A stretch of 64,000 nt of DNA from Strigamia acuminata (taxonomy: Eukaryota > Arthropoda > Chilopoda > Geophilomorpha > Linotaeniidae): positions 43,718,581-43,782,580 of the forward strand of contig OX442314.1 in NCBI GenBank assembly GCA_949358305.1, written 5' to 3'. The position numbers and the translations under genes are program-made. Below the pieces are notes generated by a model. That model was not told the origin of the DNA and did not search any database. It worked only from the letters and a program-made list of their open reading frames with translations. Positions 11,120 through 21,440 of this stretch are shown one piece after another; positions within the stretch are counted from its first letter, which is position 1, and each line of letters starts with the position of its first letter.

Positions 11120-11466
11120 ATTAATTCATAGAATTGATTTCCCAGAGTTCCGAGAAAAGTCGAAATTTAAAATTCCAATCATTCTCGAAAATTCCGAGAT
11201 TTCCACATGTTTTTCTATTGTTTTTCCAGTCGCCATGTTTGATTTTTTTTAAAATAAAAACAAAATTTTGACCGTTTTAATGTTCCAATCCCTACATTTC
11301 TGCAGAAAAAACAACACTTTTTGAAAAACACAATAGTGATTTTTCGATTTGGAACTAGAAGTTCAGAACCAGATCAAAATGGTCTGATTCCATGAGAACA
11401 TGACTTTTGTGCCCAAAAAAGGTACGAAATCGTGTCCAAAGAACTTCTAAATTTTCAAACCAGAGA
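11120..11466. repeat. E1 internal direct repeat, copy B
   Basis: Partner of 10530-10867, separated by about 250 unrelated bases. Confidence 0.75.
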
Positions 11467-12605
11467 TTTCCATCGTCGTGTCCAACAATAGAAAGCTAAC
11501 CGCGCTAGCGCGCAGACAAAAACGTTTCTTTATTGCACAGCAACATTGAAAAACAGAGAAGAAAGATAAGAAAATGAATAAAAAATCACAAAATACTGGG
11601 TGTTTTTTAATATAAAATACACTCAAAAAGTTCCAATTTTTAGCAGAAGGTTTTTGCAGATATTTACATTACGGGGATATTGTTGCAATCTCTTCTTCTG
11701 CCCCAAGAGACCAACAAACGCGCCCGCTCGCCCCTTTCGGGAAGCCTTCATTCCAGTCTGCACGAGGCTGCCTTTCGACAGAAACGTGCCTACACTGAGA
11801 TGTCTGTTCATCCCAATGAAATGGTGTTTTTTGTGGGACAGTCAGCTGCACTTAAAGTAAAAAAGGAAATGCATCTCCTGTCCCTAGTTGCTTTGGGGGC
11901 CCACCCTTCAGCTGCCAACTTAAAGCCATATCACCTTCTATTTGGTGCTGTCTACCTCCAGGTCATGAAACACGTGTATTCAGTTACAACGATGTCTACT
12001 GTCCGGTGTGGCGTCCCAAAGAACCATGAAAATCATAGATAGGGAAAAAAAATCGAAGATAAAGAGAAAAAACAAAAAAAGGTCGTAAAATAAACAAACT
12101 TCCAAATTGTAGAGATTGCCCAAAACTGTGGTTCGAGCACAGTCCTCGAAAACAAGCTGAAACAACTTGAAAATCCAATGAAGGTGAATAAAATTCAGAA
12201 ACAAAAGTTACAGGCTAGATTCCCAGTCTTTTTTCAAAGCTGGTAGCTACCTGAACGCACAGATATCGTTCCTACGCCCTAACGAACTCTCTGTGCCATT
12301 TGAGCACTTCACCATCGGTATCCCCGTACCTCCGGCAGCTCTCCCTGCTGTCCGTGTCCCAATTTTCCACAGTTCTAGGGTTGTATCCAACTTGCAACTG
12401 TTTCCAACCAGTACACGGGACAGGGTAGGATTATGACCGATGTGAACCCGGATGAGCGCTTTGAGCAGCCACAACGCAACCCATAAATTATGAGCCACAA
12501 CAAAAATCAAGGCAGTCTTCCCATGTGTGCGGACACTTCGCTGCTACTCGGGTCCAACTACACGCCAACTCACCGCACGTGACTGTTCCCGCGCCAGCGA
12601 CCACT

Positions 12606-13624
12606 TGTTGTGACCCGACTGGACCGGGGTCAACGAAGAGTTTCTCTCGTGACCTCGTTTCGGGTGTAAGGGGAGCCGCAAGCGCGTCTCCCTTCCCTCA
12701 GTGCATTGACATCTAGTCAATGGACAGGCGTCTGCCCTGAGGGAGTGGGGATGGCTCGTCCACCCCACCATTGGGTGATTCCGGTCACCTGTCAACCCCG
12801 CTTTGTGCAAAGGAATGTGCCTTGCACTGAGCGGGCAGAACCAACACAACCATCAAACGAGAAACACACGTAAACCCGTCGTCCTACAAGATCAGGCCCA
12901 AGTAAATATACTGGGATTGACCGAGGACAAAGGACAATTTACCGTGAGTACGTTTGGTCAGTGTCAAACTCCGCAGAGTAACCTGCGAGATAAGATTACC
13001 ACACTATTTTAGCACACCAGCTAGAAATAGTAAAAACCACTCCAGTTTAGCGAGTTGTGCAGACAAACGGTCGCACAAGCCTAAACTGCAGTAAAACCAC
13101 GACGAGCGTTCCCGCCGCTGTGTGACCGCCGGGAGCCAGAAGAGTCCGCCGCTGTGTGATCGCCGGACACCACACAAAAACCTAGACAACAGACCGAAGT
13201 AAGCCTTTTAACTAAGCATTCACTCGCGCCCGACCAGCGTGAGCCCGAAGGACCAGCCAGAGACGAGCCGAGGACGCCATATTGCCACGCCGGCCCAAGA
13301 CGACACCACGTTGCCACAACGAGGACGCCATCTTGGACACGACCGAGACAACAGACGACCTCGCCGATTCCAGCCAGCTTTCATCATACCTTTACCTTTC
13401 CATTTCCCTTCACCCATTCCGATTTACCTTTTACCTACCTTTTATATATATATATATATAAGATATATCTGTACATTGTCCCACAGAATAAATCTATATT
13501 ATATTTTACCTTTTATATCTGTGTAATCATTTCTTTGGGTAAACCGCTTGAGCAAAGCGGTAGTGAGTTAGTCGAATTAAGTAATCAACCCACGAGTTAG
13601 CGACGGTTAGAGTTGAGCGCGACA
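12606..13624 (+). repeat. E2 5' LTR
   Basis: 1019 bases. A (TA)n tract at 13443-13460 could serve as TATA box. AATAAA is at 13487-13492. Confidence 0.93.
13443..13492 (+). promoter_or_regulatory. E2 LTR TATA-like tract and polyadenylation signal
   Basis: A TATATA run followed 26 bases later by AATAAA, the usual compact arrangement of an LTR where transcription start and poly(A) signal are close. The same pair is in the 3' LTR, 12483 bases further on. Confidence 0.5.
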
Positions 13625-13626
13625 CG

Positions 13627-13644
13627 TGGGGGCCTGTCCGGGAT
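13627..13644 (+). other. E2 primer binding site, tRNA-Pro type
   Basis: TGGGGGCCTGTCCGGGAT, two bases after the LTR, matches 16 of 18 bases of the classical tRNA-Pro site (TGGGGGCTCGTCCGGGAT). Confidence 0.75.
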
Positions 13645-13696
13645 CAAGTTGAATAACTGATTCTAACCTGTGATTACATCATACCCAAAGCAAGAA

Positions 13697-16600
13697 ATGG
13701 CAGATAATACCCGAGTAACAGATTCCGACTCCGACGCAAACAAGAGAGCCGGCAGTCGTAAAGGCGCCGACTATCACTTGCGATCTGGAGGTCCCTTACC
13801 CAAAGCCTCAGCGCACGAAGCGAGGCAAAAACGGCGTAAGCCTAAACCCGATCGTAGAAGCGCATCAGAGGCATCGCACCCGTCTCGCGCCGAGACGAGG
13901 CAGCGATTGGACGAGACAGAGCGGGGTGAAGAGCAATCTCACTCCAAACTGCCGCGTTCTAACCGTGACGGCGAGACGAGCGGAAACGAGGTTTTATCCC
14001 GTAACCAATCGCCTCGTCTAACGCACGACACCGAGGTGGGCAGTCCGAAAGCAGCGTCTCCGATACAAAAGACGGCCTCAAATACGACCGCTAATTCGGC
14101 ACTAAACACGCCAGTTACGCACAGTCGACCAGCCTCGGTAGTGTCTGAAGGGCACAAGTCCAACTCGTCCTCTGTCAAGCGTGTTTCAAGCCAGCCTTAC
14201 AGCGTCTCGGGCACCTTGATTGATGCGATGCAGTTGGCACAAGCGGAGGGAGTGAGATACACCCTTCCGACGGGGAAGATTACCGTGTACGAAACGTTAC
14301 AAATCGTACGTGCAGCTTTAAAAGCGCACAGTGTATCCCCACAAATCACCATTGTTGAAGGTGCACACGCTCAACAATTGGTTGATTCCGCTCAATTTGA
14401 AGCGGATGCAGAGAATGAGGCTCGACAAGCCATTCGCGAGAGACGGAGGAAGCTGGCGGAAAGAGAAGCGCAAGCTCTCGAGTACGGCAGAACCCAGCCC
14501 AATCCGACTACTCCCGAGGAGGTAGAAATAGTTGACCGAGCCCTGAGAGCACATCGATATGCTTTCCACTCGCAACAAGAAGCAGAGCGAGCATTTATGG
14601 CCAGATTGCGACGAGATGACCCGAAATCCGTTCGCAAACCAGAGGTCAGTTCATCCGAGCTGTCCGACGAGAGCCTAGAGGGAGACCCAAAGCGCACGCC
14701 GAAGGCCAAACCCAAACCCCAGCCGGAGAGGGCAACACCAGCTACTCCGCGCAAGAGAGATGCGTCGGCCAGAGAACAACAAACTCGGCCCCGCATGCAA
14801 GCTCTCGATTCAGCCACAAATAATGCGATAACGCGGTTAATCAACGCTAATAATGCTAGGCGAAATGAAGAGCAAGCTCTCACAAGCCAACAGCAAGATA
14901 ATCCGCAAGGGACTGAGTGGCAACAACCAGTGCCCATCCTTAAAGACGACGAGTCGTCAAGGAGACAATCGCATGATCGCACCTCTTCGCGAGAAGAAGG
15001 CAAACGCGATGAAAGACCGAAATATTATCACTACGGAAATAGTGATTCGTCGTCAGATGGACTGGAGTCAAATGCACCCAGTCATCACGATTCGGAGAGA
15101 GGTTCCGGAGAAAGACGAAGGGAAAGAGAGCGCGATGAACGCAGGGAAAGGGAACGTGACGACCGTCGTAGGGGCCGGAAAGAGTCAAACTCTTCACGGC
15201 GCAACCCGCCACGCCACTCACCGTCTCCTGACCCCAGCTCCGACCCCTCATCCAACGACGACAGACGAAAGGAAAAATCAAGTAATCGCCGGAAGAGATC
15301 CAACTCTCCGCGCGATAGAGAGAAACGACGTCGATCGGAAAATAGCGACCACCGACGGGAGGAGTTTCAGGACCTTCCCCGACAAAGCGCGTTTACCGAT
15401 TCGACGGGTCGGCAGTATACGATGGGAGAGCTTGGAAGAGCCCTACTCGGCTCGTTGAAGGCCGAGGGAATCGATCTGAGCAAACGAAACGATCGTAATC
15501 GTAGCACTGGCGACCGCGTAAAGAAAAAATACGCTGTCTCCCGACGTGACACCATGAGTGTTACCGGGAATATTAGGTGGCAATTTTATATTCAGAACCG
15601 TTTCGACGGGTCATGGAAAGCGGGAGATCGCTTCCTTGACGAAGTAATTCGAATTAAGACTGCCACCAAAGCCACCGTAGGAGACATGCTCACCCACGGT
15701 ATTGTCGAGCTAATGACAGGCTCGGCACGTGAGTGGTACCAAGGATTGAAAGGCGTCAATTGGGACGACTTTTTAATGAGATTCGACCTACGCTACGGCG
15801 AGACACCCGAAGAGGTGAGCCGAAAGATGCGAGGTCTTCGCCAGATGCCTGGTGAAACCATAATGGATTACGACATTCGCGCCAGATTGTTGTTCGAAAA
15901 GGCCCCGATGGAATTTCATGCCACGGGATTCAACCTTTTCTTTCTCGGCGGTTTGTCGGAATACTCGCAACGGGTGCTACTTGAAGAAAGGGCACCGACA
16001 GGAGGCAGCTACGAGGAGATGAGCGCCTTCCTGTTTGAGAACACGATAGATATCGAGAAAAGATATTATTCCGCTTTACCAGAAGCGGAGAAAGCAGCAA
16101 CCGCTAAACGTCTCAAGTTGAGTGCGGAAAGATATGGGGCGACAGATAAAATTATGCGCCCTACTGAATATCTTAGCGGTATAATGGAGCTGGCAGAAGC
16201 TAGCGTTGGTTTACAAATAAAAAATAAACTGACATCCACGCTGCCTTCCAACCCTTTGGCCGCCCCTAAAAAGGCACCGACAGCGTCAGCCATGCAAGCG
16301 ACACTGGAGGAGGTCAAGGAGGGGGAGGAAGCCGGACAAGATGCCGGAAAATCAGACAAAAAAGAAGAAAAAGACGATTATTCGACGGACGAAGAAATAC
16401 GAAGCTATCGCGATACCTTATCAACGGGTTGCGATGAGGAAGGACCGCTAGTACATCTCATCCATCGAGATAGAGCGGTAGAAGAATTTCGCGCCAGGTT
16501 AAAACCAAATGCCGGCCGAATTCCGAAGTATTTTCGAAAAAATTACACGCCACCGTCGAAAGCAGACCCTGAAAAGAAAAAATCGACTGAAGCCCCAAGA

Positions 16601-16780
16601 GACAAATCAAATATTCGTTGTTTCAAGTGTAACCAACCGGGTCACTATTCCAATGAGTGCCCAAGAACAGCGAAAGAAGACGCTAAATTTGACGCAATAA
16701 TGAAGCAGATGGCAGAGATTAAACTCGCCATGGCAAAAAACGAGTCAAAAAACGAGTCAGCGCAGGCGGCGAAGAAATAA
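13697..16780 (+). CDS. gag: E2 gag polyprotein
   Basis: 1027 codons from the first ATG in a good context (AAGAAATGG at 13697). Residues 1-580 are highly charged and low in hydrophobics, with an Arg/Glu/Ser-rich tract (RRRERERDERRERERDDRRR) like RS-domain proteins. A retrotransposon gag core follows at about 620-740 (WQFYIQNRFDGSWKAGDRFL, ELMTGSAREWYQGL, MPGETIMDYDIRARLLFEKA). A CCHC zinc knuckle, CFKCNQPGHYSNEC, is at about 974-987. It forms the particle and binds RNA. About twice the usual gypsy gag length because of the N-terminal extension. Ends at 16780, overlapping the pol frame through a -1 frameshift site. Confidence 0.92.
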   Translation: MADNTRVTDSDSDANKRAGSRKGADYHLRSGGPLPKASAHEARQKRRKPKPDRRSASEASHPSRAETRQRLDETERGEEQSHSKLPRSNRDGETSGNEVLSRNQSPRLTHDTEVGSPKAASPIQKTASNTTANSALNTPVTHSRPASVVSEGHKSNSSSVKRVSSQPYSVSGTLIDAMQLAQAEGVRYTLPTGKITVYETLQIVRAALKAHSVSPQITIVEGAHAQQLVDSAQFEADAENEARQAIRERRRKLAEREAQALEYGRTQPNPTTPEEVEIVDRALRAHRYAFHSQQEAERAFMARLRRDDPKSVRKPEVSSSELSDESLEGDPKRTPKAKPKPQPERATPATPRKRDASAREQQTRPRMQALDSATNNAITRLINANNARRNEEQALTSQQQDNPQGTEWQQPVPILKDDESSRRQSHDRTSSREEGKRDERPKYYHYGNSDSSSDGLESNAPSHHDSERGSGERRRERERDERRERERDDRRRGRKESNSSRRNPPRHSPSPDPSSDPSSNDDRRKEKSSNRRKRSNSPRDREKRRRSENSDHRREEFQDLPRQSAFTDSTGRQYTMGELGRALLGSLKAEGIDLSKRNDRNRSTGDRVKKKYAVSRRDTMSVTGNIRWQFYIQNRFDGSWKAGDRFLDEVIRIKTATKATVGDMLTHGIVELMTGSAREWYQGLKGVNWDDFLMRFDLRYGETPEEVSRKMRGLRQMPGETIMDYDIRARLLFEKAPMEFHATGFNLFFLGGLSEYSQRVLLEERAPTGGSYEEMSAFLFENTIDIEKRYYSALPEAEKAATAKRLKLSAERYGATDKIMRPTEYLSGIMELAEASVGLQIKNKLTSTLPSNPLAAPKKAPTASAMQATLEEVKEGEEAGQDAGKSDKKEEKDDYSTDEEIRSYRDTLSTGCDEEGPLVHLIHRDRAVEEFRARLKPNAGRIPKYFRKNYTPPSKADPEKKKSTEAPRDKSNIRCFKCNQPGHYSNECPRTAKEDAKFDAIMKQMAEIKLAMAKNESKNESAQAAKK

Positions 16781-16798
16781 CTTCTCGACCGTCTGCGC
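16735..16798 (+). promoter_or_regulatory. E2 -1 ribosomal frameshift signal (two slippery heptamers plus stem-loop)
   Basis: In the gag frame, A AAA AAC occurs at 16735-16741 and again at 16747-16753. Six bases after the second heptamer a stem begins: GCGCAGGCGG (16760-16769) pairs with CCGTCTGCGC (16789-16798), ten pairs with one G-U. Inside it GAAG (16771-16774) pairs with CTTC (16781-16784), leaving the gag stop in the loop. The -1 frame is open from the slip site into pol with no stop. This is the standard design for making a Gag-Pol fusion. Confidence 0.85.
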
Positions 16799-16803
16799 CA
16801 TTC

Positions 16804-19800
16804 ATGAAGAAGAAGGGGTTTAACAAAGGGTTCGATAAGCCGCCACCAGTCAAAGAAATGGGTAGTGACATAGCTAACGCCCAAATTCAAGACAGGGCCA
16901 ACAACGCTTTGCAGGTAATTACCGCAAACGCTGAGGCTGAGGCGGAAGAACCGAACCTACTGCTTGAAGAATTACCTCAAGTAGTCGAAGACACAGAAGA
17001 ATTTCGTGTTTTCATGTGCAACGTGGCGGTCGAATACACCAACCGCCTATGCATGTTGCCCATGACAATAGAACGTGAAAAAATTATGGGACTACTAGAC
17101 TCGGGAGCAGATCGCTCGTTCGTTTCCGAAGACATAGTAGCATCATTGGGTCTCACCGATAAGATAAAAGGCGTTAATAAAAATATACGTCTAAAAACCG
17201 CCAACGGAATGGCGCGTCCAAAAGGAGTTATATTATTGACCATGGAGTGGCTCGGAGGGGTAGAACAGCACCCTTTCCTGGTCCTGCCCACATGCGACAG
17301 AATTTTTCTGTTGGGCTTAGACCTCATGGCGTCAATGGAAATACAACCAAATCCAATAACGAAATCTTGGAATTATATCAGAAATGATAAGGAAAGACCC
17401 GCAATTGTCGTGCCACCAGCTCTTGTAAAAGAAGCGGCCGACAAGACACAGTGGGAGAAAGGCCTAAAGAAATTCGTTCAAGACTACGATTTTAAAGCAT
17501 TCGTAACAGAATTGCAACGGGACAATGTAGTGGAAACACTTGTCGCCGACGCCGCTTTAGAATTAAACGAAGCGGCAGCCCTACGAAGGGTCCTACTTAA
17601 ATATGAGGGGATCCTGTCGAAAAAACCGGGCCGAACGAATAGGGCTATTCACGAAATTAAATTGACGGATAATAAACCTATACGAGTTGCGTATAAGGGA
17701 ATGAACCCGCAAAAACGTGAAATAGTGCAAAAAATGTGCCAAGAAATGCTAGACAGTGGCATTGTCTCCGAGGCCCAGGGAGAATACGCGACGCGAGTTG
17801 TGCTCGTGATGCGCCCGGGCTCGGACCCACGCCTATGCATTGATTACCGCCCATTAAACGCGGTGACAGAGATAGATCCCATACAGATGCCGTCTATCGA
17901 ATCCATTTTGAGAGAGCTTAGCCCCTTTTCTTGGGTTACGACGATGGATCTGTCGAAGGGGTACTGGCAAGTTGAGATGAGGCCAGAGGATAAGATAAAA
18001 ACAGCATTTTACTCGCCAATTGGACGGTTGATGTTCAACGTCATGCCATTTGGTTTAGTGAATGCTCCCAGTACCTTTCAGAGGCTAATCGAAAGCGTAT
18101 TGGGTGATATCCTGCATCAGTTTGTATGGGCATACCTAGATGACATAGTTATTGCCTCTAAAACATTCGAAGAGCACATTGAGCACATCGACCAAGTGCT
18201 CACCCGGCTGGCAAAAGCTGGGTTACACGTGCATCCGGGCAAGAGCAAGTTCTGTCGAAAGGAGCTTGCCTTCCTGGGTTATCGCATTGGAGTCAATGGT
18301 TTAGCTATTGGCCCCGAAAAAATCGATGCGATTAATCGTTTCCCACCACCCGAGGACGTTAAAGGTGTCCAACGGTTTATGGGAATGATAAACTTCTTCG
18401 GCAGGTTGCTACCGGGTCTAGCTGAAGTGGCAGCCCCAGTTACCGACCTCCTGAAGAATGAAAACGAATTTGTATGGTCAAATGAGTGCAACATCGCATT
18501 TAATGCAATAAAGAGGATGCTGACGGAAGTCGGCGTAATGCCTCTACCCGACTTAAACCGGCCGTTCATATTACACACGGACGCCAGCAGAGTTGGGTTA
18601 GGAGCGGCGTTGCTCCAAACACACGTGCGCGACGGAGTCGAACAAGACCTGCCGTGCATGTTTATAAGTCGCAAACTCCAAGGCGCTGAAAAGAATTACA
18701 ATGCCACCGAGTTGGAGTGTTTGGCCGTTGTGTGGGCCATAAGGAAATTCAGAGATTATCTCGAATATACCAAATTTGTGGTCCACACAGATCATCAAGC
18801 GTTACAATGGCTGATGAAATTAAAAGAGCCAGCCGGTCGACTAGCCAGATGGCAGTTAGAACTGATGGCATGCGACTTGACCATTCAATACAAGCCCGGC
18901 AAATATAACGTCGTGGCTGACGCTCTGTCACGGGCACCAGTGTCAGATCCAATCGACGCTGACGATGATGGCGAGGATGACTCCCGCATCATTTATTGCC
19001 CTACGAGTTGTCACCGTTGGGATTTAAGGAAGATGAATGAAATTCCCACCGCGTCTCCGGCAGACGTAAAATTCTGTGGATTCTGGACGCGGTTATACCA
19101 ACCAGCTGCTGACAATTACCCAAACGCAAAGAAGGAATTTAAGCTAGAGCGGAGAATAAATGACCCGCTTCTAAGCGCCTTCCACGCTCGTGTCGGCAAG
19201 CAAATGAAAAGCAATCCCCCAACAAGGGAGGAAATAATTGTGCAACAAAAATTAGACAAAAAATGTCAGGACAGAGCTAGATTCGTACTGACAGGAAGAT
19301 ATCCGCCCAACTTAACCAGAAGGCAGAAGCGTCGTTATGCACACGAATCCATAGATTACCTATTGGATGACGGCCTTTTAGTGAAACATCACCCAAATCA
19401 CCAAGATGACTTGAGTGAATCGGACACCGCAGTAAAGGTAGTAATACCTGCTTCCTTAATCGGTCGCGTGCTGTGGTTGTTACACGGGCACCCGCTTGCG
19501 AGCCATGCGGGAGTAAGCAGAACACTCTATCGTGCTACACAGCTTTTTCACTGGACAGGGATGAAAAAAGATATTGCTCTTTTTGTCCACCAATGTCAGC
19601 GATGTCAAGCGTGCAAGCCGAGGAGTAAATCACCATTCGAAACTATTTTCTTAGGGCCTTACGCGCCTTTTGATTGTTTAAGTGTCGATGTGATGGGCCC
19701 AAAACCCGTTACGGGAAATAAAAATGCGTACATTATCGTTATAATGGACGTGGCAACTCGTTGGCCCGAGTTGTACGCCGTCGCTAGACCTTCAGCAGAG

Positions 19801-20874
19801 AAAATCGTTGAATGTATCTACGACGTGGCGTTACGTTACGGATTTCCACGTAAAATAATATCCGATAACGGACCCCAATTTATCTCGAAAATTTGGGGTA
19901 AGTTTTGTGAGAAATTCAGGATTGTGGCGTCACATACTTCGACCTACAATCCTAGAACAAATCCCGTTGAGCGACTCAACAGGGACATTAAATATGCACT
20001 AAGCATATTCACTGACATCCACAATAGGTGGGATGAATACTTGAGGGAGATCGCGTTCAGCATACGAACAACAGTCTCGAGGACGAGAGATTTTTCTCCG
20101 GCCTACCTCAACTTCGCCCGAGAGCTACGAGTGCCTTGGGACCCACGAGTGGCAGAGTCAGTAAATGTGGTGGACCCAGAGAAACCACATGAGTATGTGT
20201 ATAAATTGGAGCAAACAATTTCAAACACATACAAACATATGATGGCGCACATTTTTAACATGCGCGACCGCATTTTACAAGATAAAAGCGGTGGGAAATT
20301 CGTGAATTTCGAGATCAATGATTTGGTGTGGAAAGATGCACACACCCTCTCAAATGCAGCGAGAGGGATCACCGCCAGCTTGGCCGACAAGAGAGATGGT
20401 CCGTATGTAATCATCGGCAAGCATGGCGGTAACGCGTATAAATTACGCAAGCTCGAGGACAACACCGAGCAAAAGTCGATCCAGGTACGAGAGTTAACTC
20501 CGTACATTCCGGAATTCCCGCAAGAAATGTGGGCCAAGGGCCAAGTCAAGTCTAAAACTGACGGCCAAATCGTCGATATGTTCGCTGGCGAGTCGGAACA
20601 AGCACCGCCAAGTGACAACGAGGAGTATTTCGACGCCCCTTCACCTCCGGTAAACGAGATAGTTGAATCCGTTCCGGATCCAATTTTGGTCGGGGGGGAA
20701 ACAGGAGAAACTCCTGAAACAAACACAAAAAACACGGATAAAAAAGAAAACAATAATGAGGAGGTACAGACACAAAAAACAACAAAAAATATCGTACCTG
20801 CCTCGATCCGTAACCTGCGACCAAAAAGAGATAATCCGTTCATAAAAGGCGGAAAGGTCGTAGGAAAGAAGTAA
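16804..20874 (+). CDS. pol: E2 pol polyprotein (protease, reverse transcriptase, RNase H, integrase)
   Basis: 1356 codons from ATG 16804, though it is probably made by -1 frameshifting from gag (frame open from about 16721). Protease LLDSGADRSF is at about residues 97-106. RT has CIDYRPLNA (~344) and the catalytic YLDDIV at 444. RNase H has HTDAS near 590, a Glu-containing ELECLAVVWAIR and HTDHQALQW. The integrase zinc module H-x4-H..C-x2-C lies at about 895-938. The catalytic triad is D in LSVDVMGP (~963), D in SDNGPQF (~1020) and E in NPVERLNRDIK (~1055), spacing 34, normal for this lineage. No chromodomain recognised. An acidic Pro-rich tail ends KGGKVVGKK. No stops or frameshifts. Confidence 0.95.
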   Translation: MKKKGFNKGFDKPPPVKEMGSDIANAQIQDRANNALQVITANAEAEAEEPNLLLEELPQVVEDTEEFRVFMCNVAVEYTNRLCMLPMTIEREKIMGLLDSGADRSFVSEDIVASLGLTDKIKGVNKNIRLKTANGMARPKGVILLTMEWLGGVEQHPFLVLPTCDRIFLLGLDLMASMEIQPNPITKSWNYIRNDKERPAIVVPPALVKEAADKTQWEKGLKKFVQDYDFKAFVTELQRDNVVETLVADAALELNEAAALRRVLLKYEGILSKKPGRTNRAIHEIKLTDNKPIRVAYKGMNPQKREIVQKMCQEMLDSGIVSEAQGEYATRVVLVMRPGSDPRLCIDYRPLNAVTEIDPIQMPSIESILRELSPFSWVTTMDLSKGYWQVEMRPEDKIKTAFYSPIGRLMFNVMPFGLVNAPSTFQRLIESVLGDILHQFVWAYLDDIVIASKTFEEHIEHIDQVLTRLAKAGLHVHPGKSKFCRKELAFLGYRIGVNGLAIGPEKIDAINRFPPPEDVKGVQRFMGMINFFGRLLPGLAEVAAPVTDLLKNENEFVWSNECNIAFNAIKRMLTEVGVMPLPDLNRPFILHTDASRVGLGAALLQTHVRDGVEQDLPCMFISRKLQGAEKNYNATELECLAVVWAIRKFRDYLEYTKFVVHTDHQALQWLMKLKEPAGRLARWQLELMACDLTIQYKPGKYNVVADALSRAPVSDPIDADDDGEDDSRIIYCPTSCHRWDLRKMNEIPTASPADVKFCGFWTRLYQPAADNYPNAKKEFKLERRINDPLLSAFHARVGKQMKSNPPTREEIIVQQKLDKKCQDRARFVLTGRYPPNLTRRQKRRYAHESIDYLLDDGLLVKHHPNHQDDLSESDTAVKVVIPASLIGRVLWLLHGHPLASHAGVSRTLYRATQLFHWTGMKKDIALFVHQCQRCQACKPRSKSPFETIFLGPYAPFDCLSVDVMGPKPVTGNKNAYIIVIMDVATRWPELYAVARPSAEKIVECIYDVALRYGFPRKIISDNGPQFISKIWGKFCEKFRIVASHTSTYNPRTNPVERLNRDIKYALSIFTDIHNRWDEYLREIAFSIRTTVSRTRDFSPAYLNFARELRVPWDPRVAESVNVVDPEKPHEYVYKLEQTISNTYKHMMAHIFNMRDRILQDKSGGKFVNFEINDLVWKDAHTLSNAARGITASLADKRDGPYVIIGKHGGNAYKLRKLEDNTEQKSIQVRELTPYIPEFPQEMWAKGQVKSKTDGQIVDMFAGESEQAPPSDNEEYFDAPSPPVNEIVESVPDPILVGGETGETPETNTKNTDKKENNNEEVQTQKTTKNIVPASIRNLRPKRDNPFIKGGKVVGKK

Positions 20875-21350
20875 AATAAATTACGAGTCGATGGCGGCAC
20901 TAAAAATAAATGTAATCGACCGATAGTGCAAGCCATCACGTCGCAGAAAATTTCGCTAAGTCCAACAAAGCGGATATCGGTCGAATTCGCGTCACGAGAT
21001 GGCGTGGAAACGCGGGACCCGTAGCAAAATTATCGGCACGGGTCGGATACCGCGTGCAAAAGACCCCGTAGCAGCAATCGCGCACGGGAGTGAGAACAAA
21101 GGAGACCCGTAGCGTAACATGCGCACGGGTAGGTGCGCACTAGTCTCAAACACCCGGGTTCTGGAGTATATTACCCAGAATCCATCGCGATTACCTCGTG
21201 TTCACACAGACTTCCGCTTTTCACAGCTGATCGCTGCATTCGTGCGTGATCCTCGTTTTTAACGTTTTACCGAGTTTTTCACCGAGTTTTTGAGATAGTT
21301 TTATCATCCTTTTTAAATCGTGATTGAGATTTTTGTGCGCGCTCCTCGCC
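20875..21350 (+). other. E2 region after pol, with hairpins and a possible acceptor
   Basis: Non-coding. Contains three inverted repeats (21016-21130, listed separately) and a pyrimidine-rich CTTCCGCTTTTCACAG ending at 21226 that could accept a splice from the 5' leader to make an ORF3 mRNA. Confidence 0.45.
21016..21130 (+). repeat. Three ACCCGT...ACGGGT hairpins in E2
   Basis: GACCCGT/ACGGGTC at 21016-21044, CCCGT/ACGGG at 21065-21088, and ACCCGT/ACGGGT at 21105-21130. Loops are about 14-15 bases; starts are spaced 49 and 40. Each left arm is followed by AGC and each right arm preceded by GC. This repetition points to selected sites: an RNA element, or three binding sites for a dimeric protein. 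Confidence 0.6.
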
Positions 21351-21440
21351 ATGGACGAGGAAGAGAACGACGTGCTGGCCATCGAGCACGAGGACGAGGA
21401 AAACTGGGACCGCGATGTAAACCAAGTCCAGCCCGATCAG
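21351..21440 (+). CDS. E2 ORF3, candidate first exon (30 codons, acidic)
   Basis: ATG in a strong context (CTCGCCATGG) opens a frame rich in Asp/Glu (starts MDEEENDVLAIEH). At 21440 the sequence CAG|GTAGAA is a good donor in phase 0. The acceptor CTTCCAG at 22286 is also phase 0 and joins it directly to the ATG-initiated ORF3 frame. Unspliced, the frame stops after 37 codons. The intron would be 846 bases. Inferred from sequence only. Confidence 0.5.

Larger units (their letters stand above)
9871..12605. other. E1 interior of unclear content
   Basis: Where gag-pol should lie, I find no RT, RNase H or protease motif on either strand. The stretch is mostly AT-rich. It holds two diverged direct repeats (10530-10867 and 11120-11466) and a plus-strand open stretch without a start codon (about 12186-12443, with FEHFTIGIPVPPAALPAVRV) that I do not recognise. 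A minus-strand frame at 10885-11100 (FASKQLFVQTPELITID) is also unassigned. Confidence 0.4.

Noticed and set aside
14392-15003. 203-codon minus-strand frame
   Set aside because: Antisense of the charged part of E2 gag.
20103-20939. 278-codon minus-strand frame
   Set aside because: Antisense of the end of E2 pol, which has clear integrase content on the plus strand.
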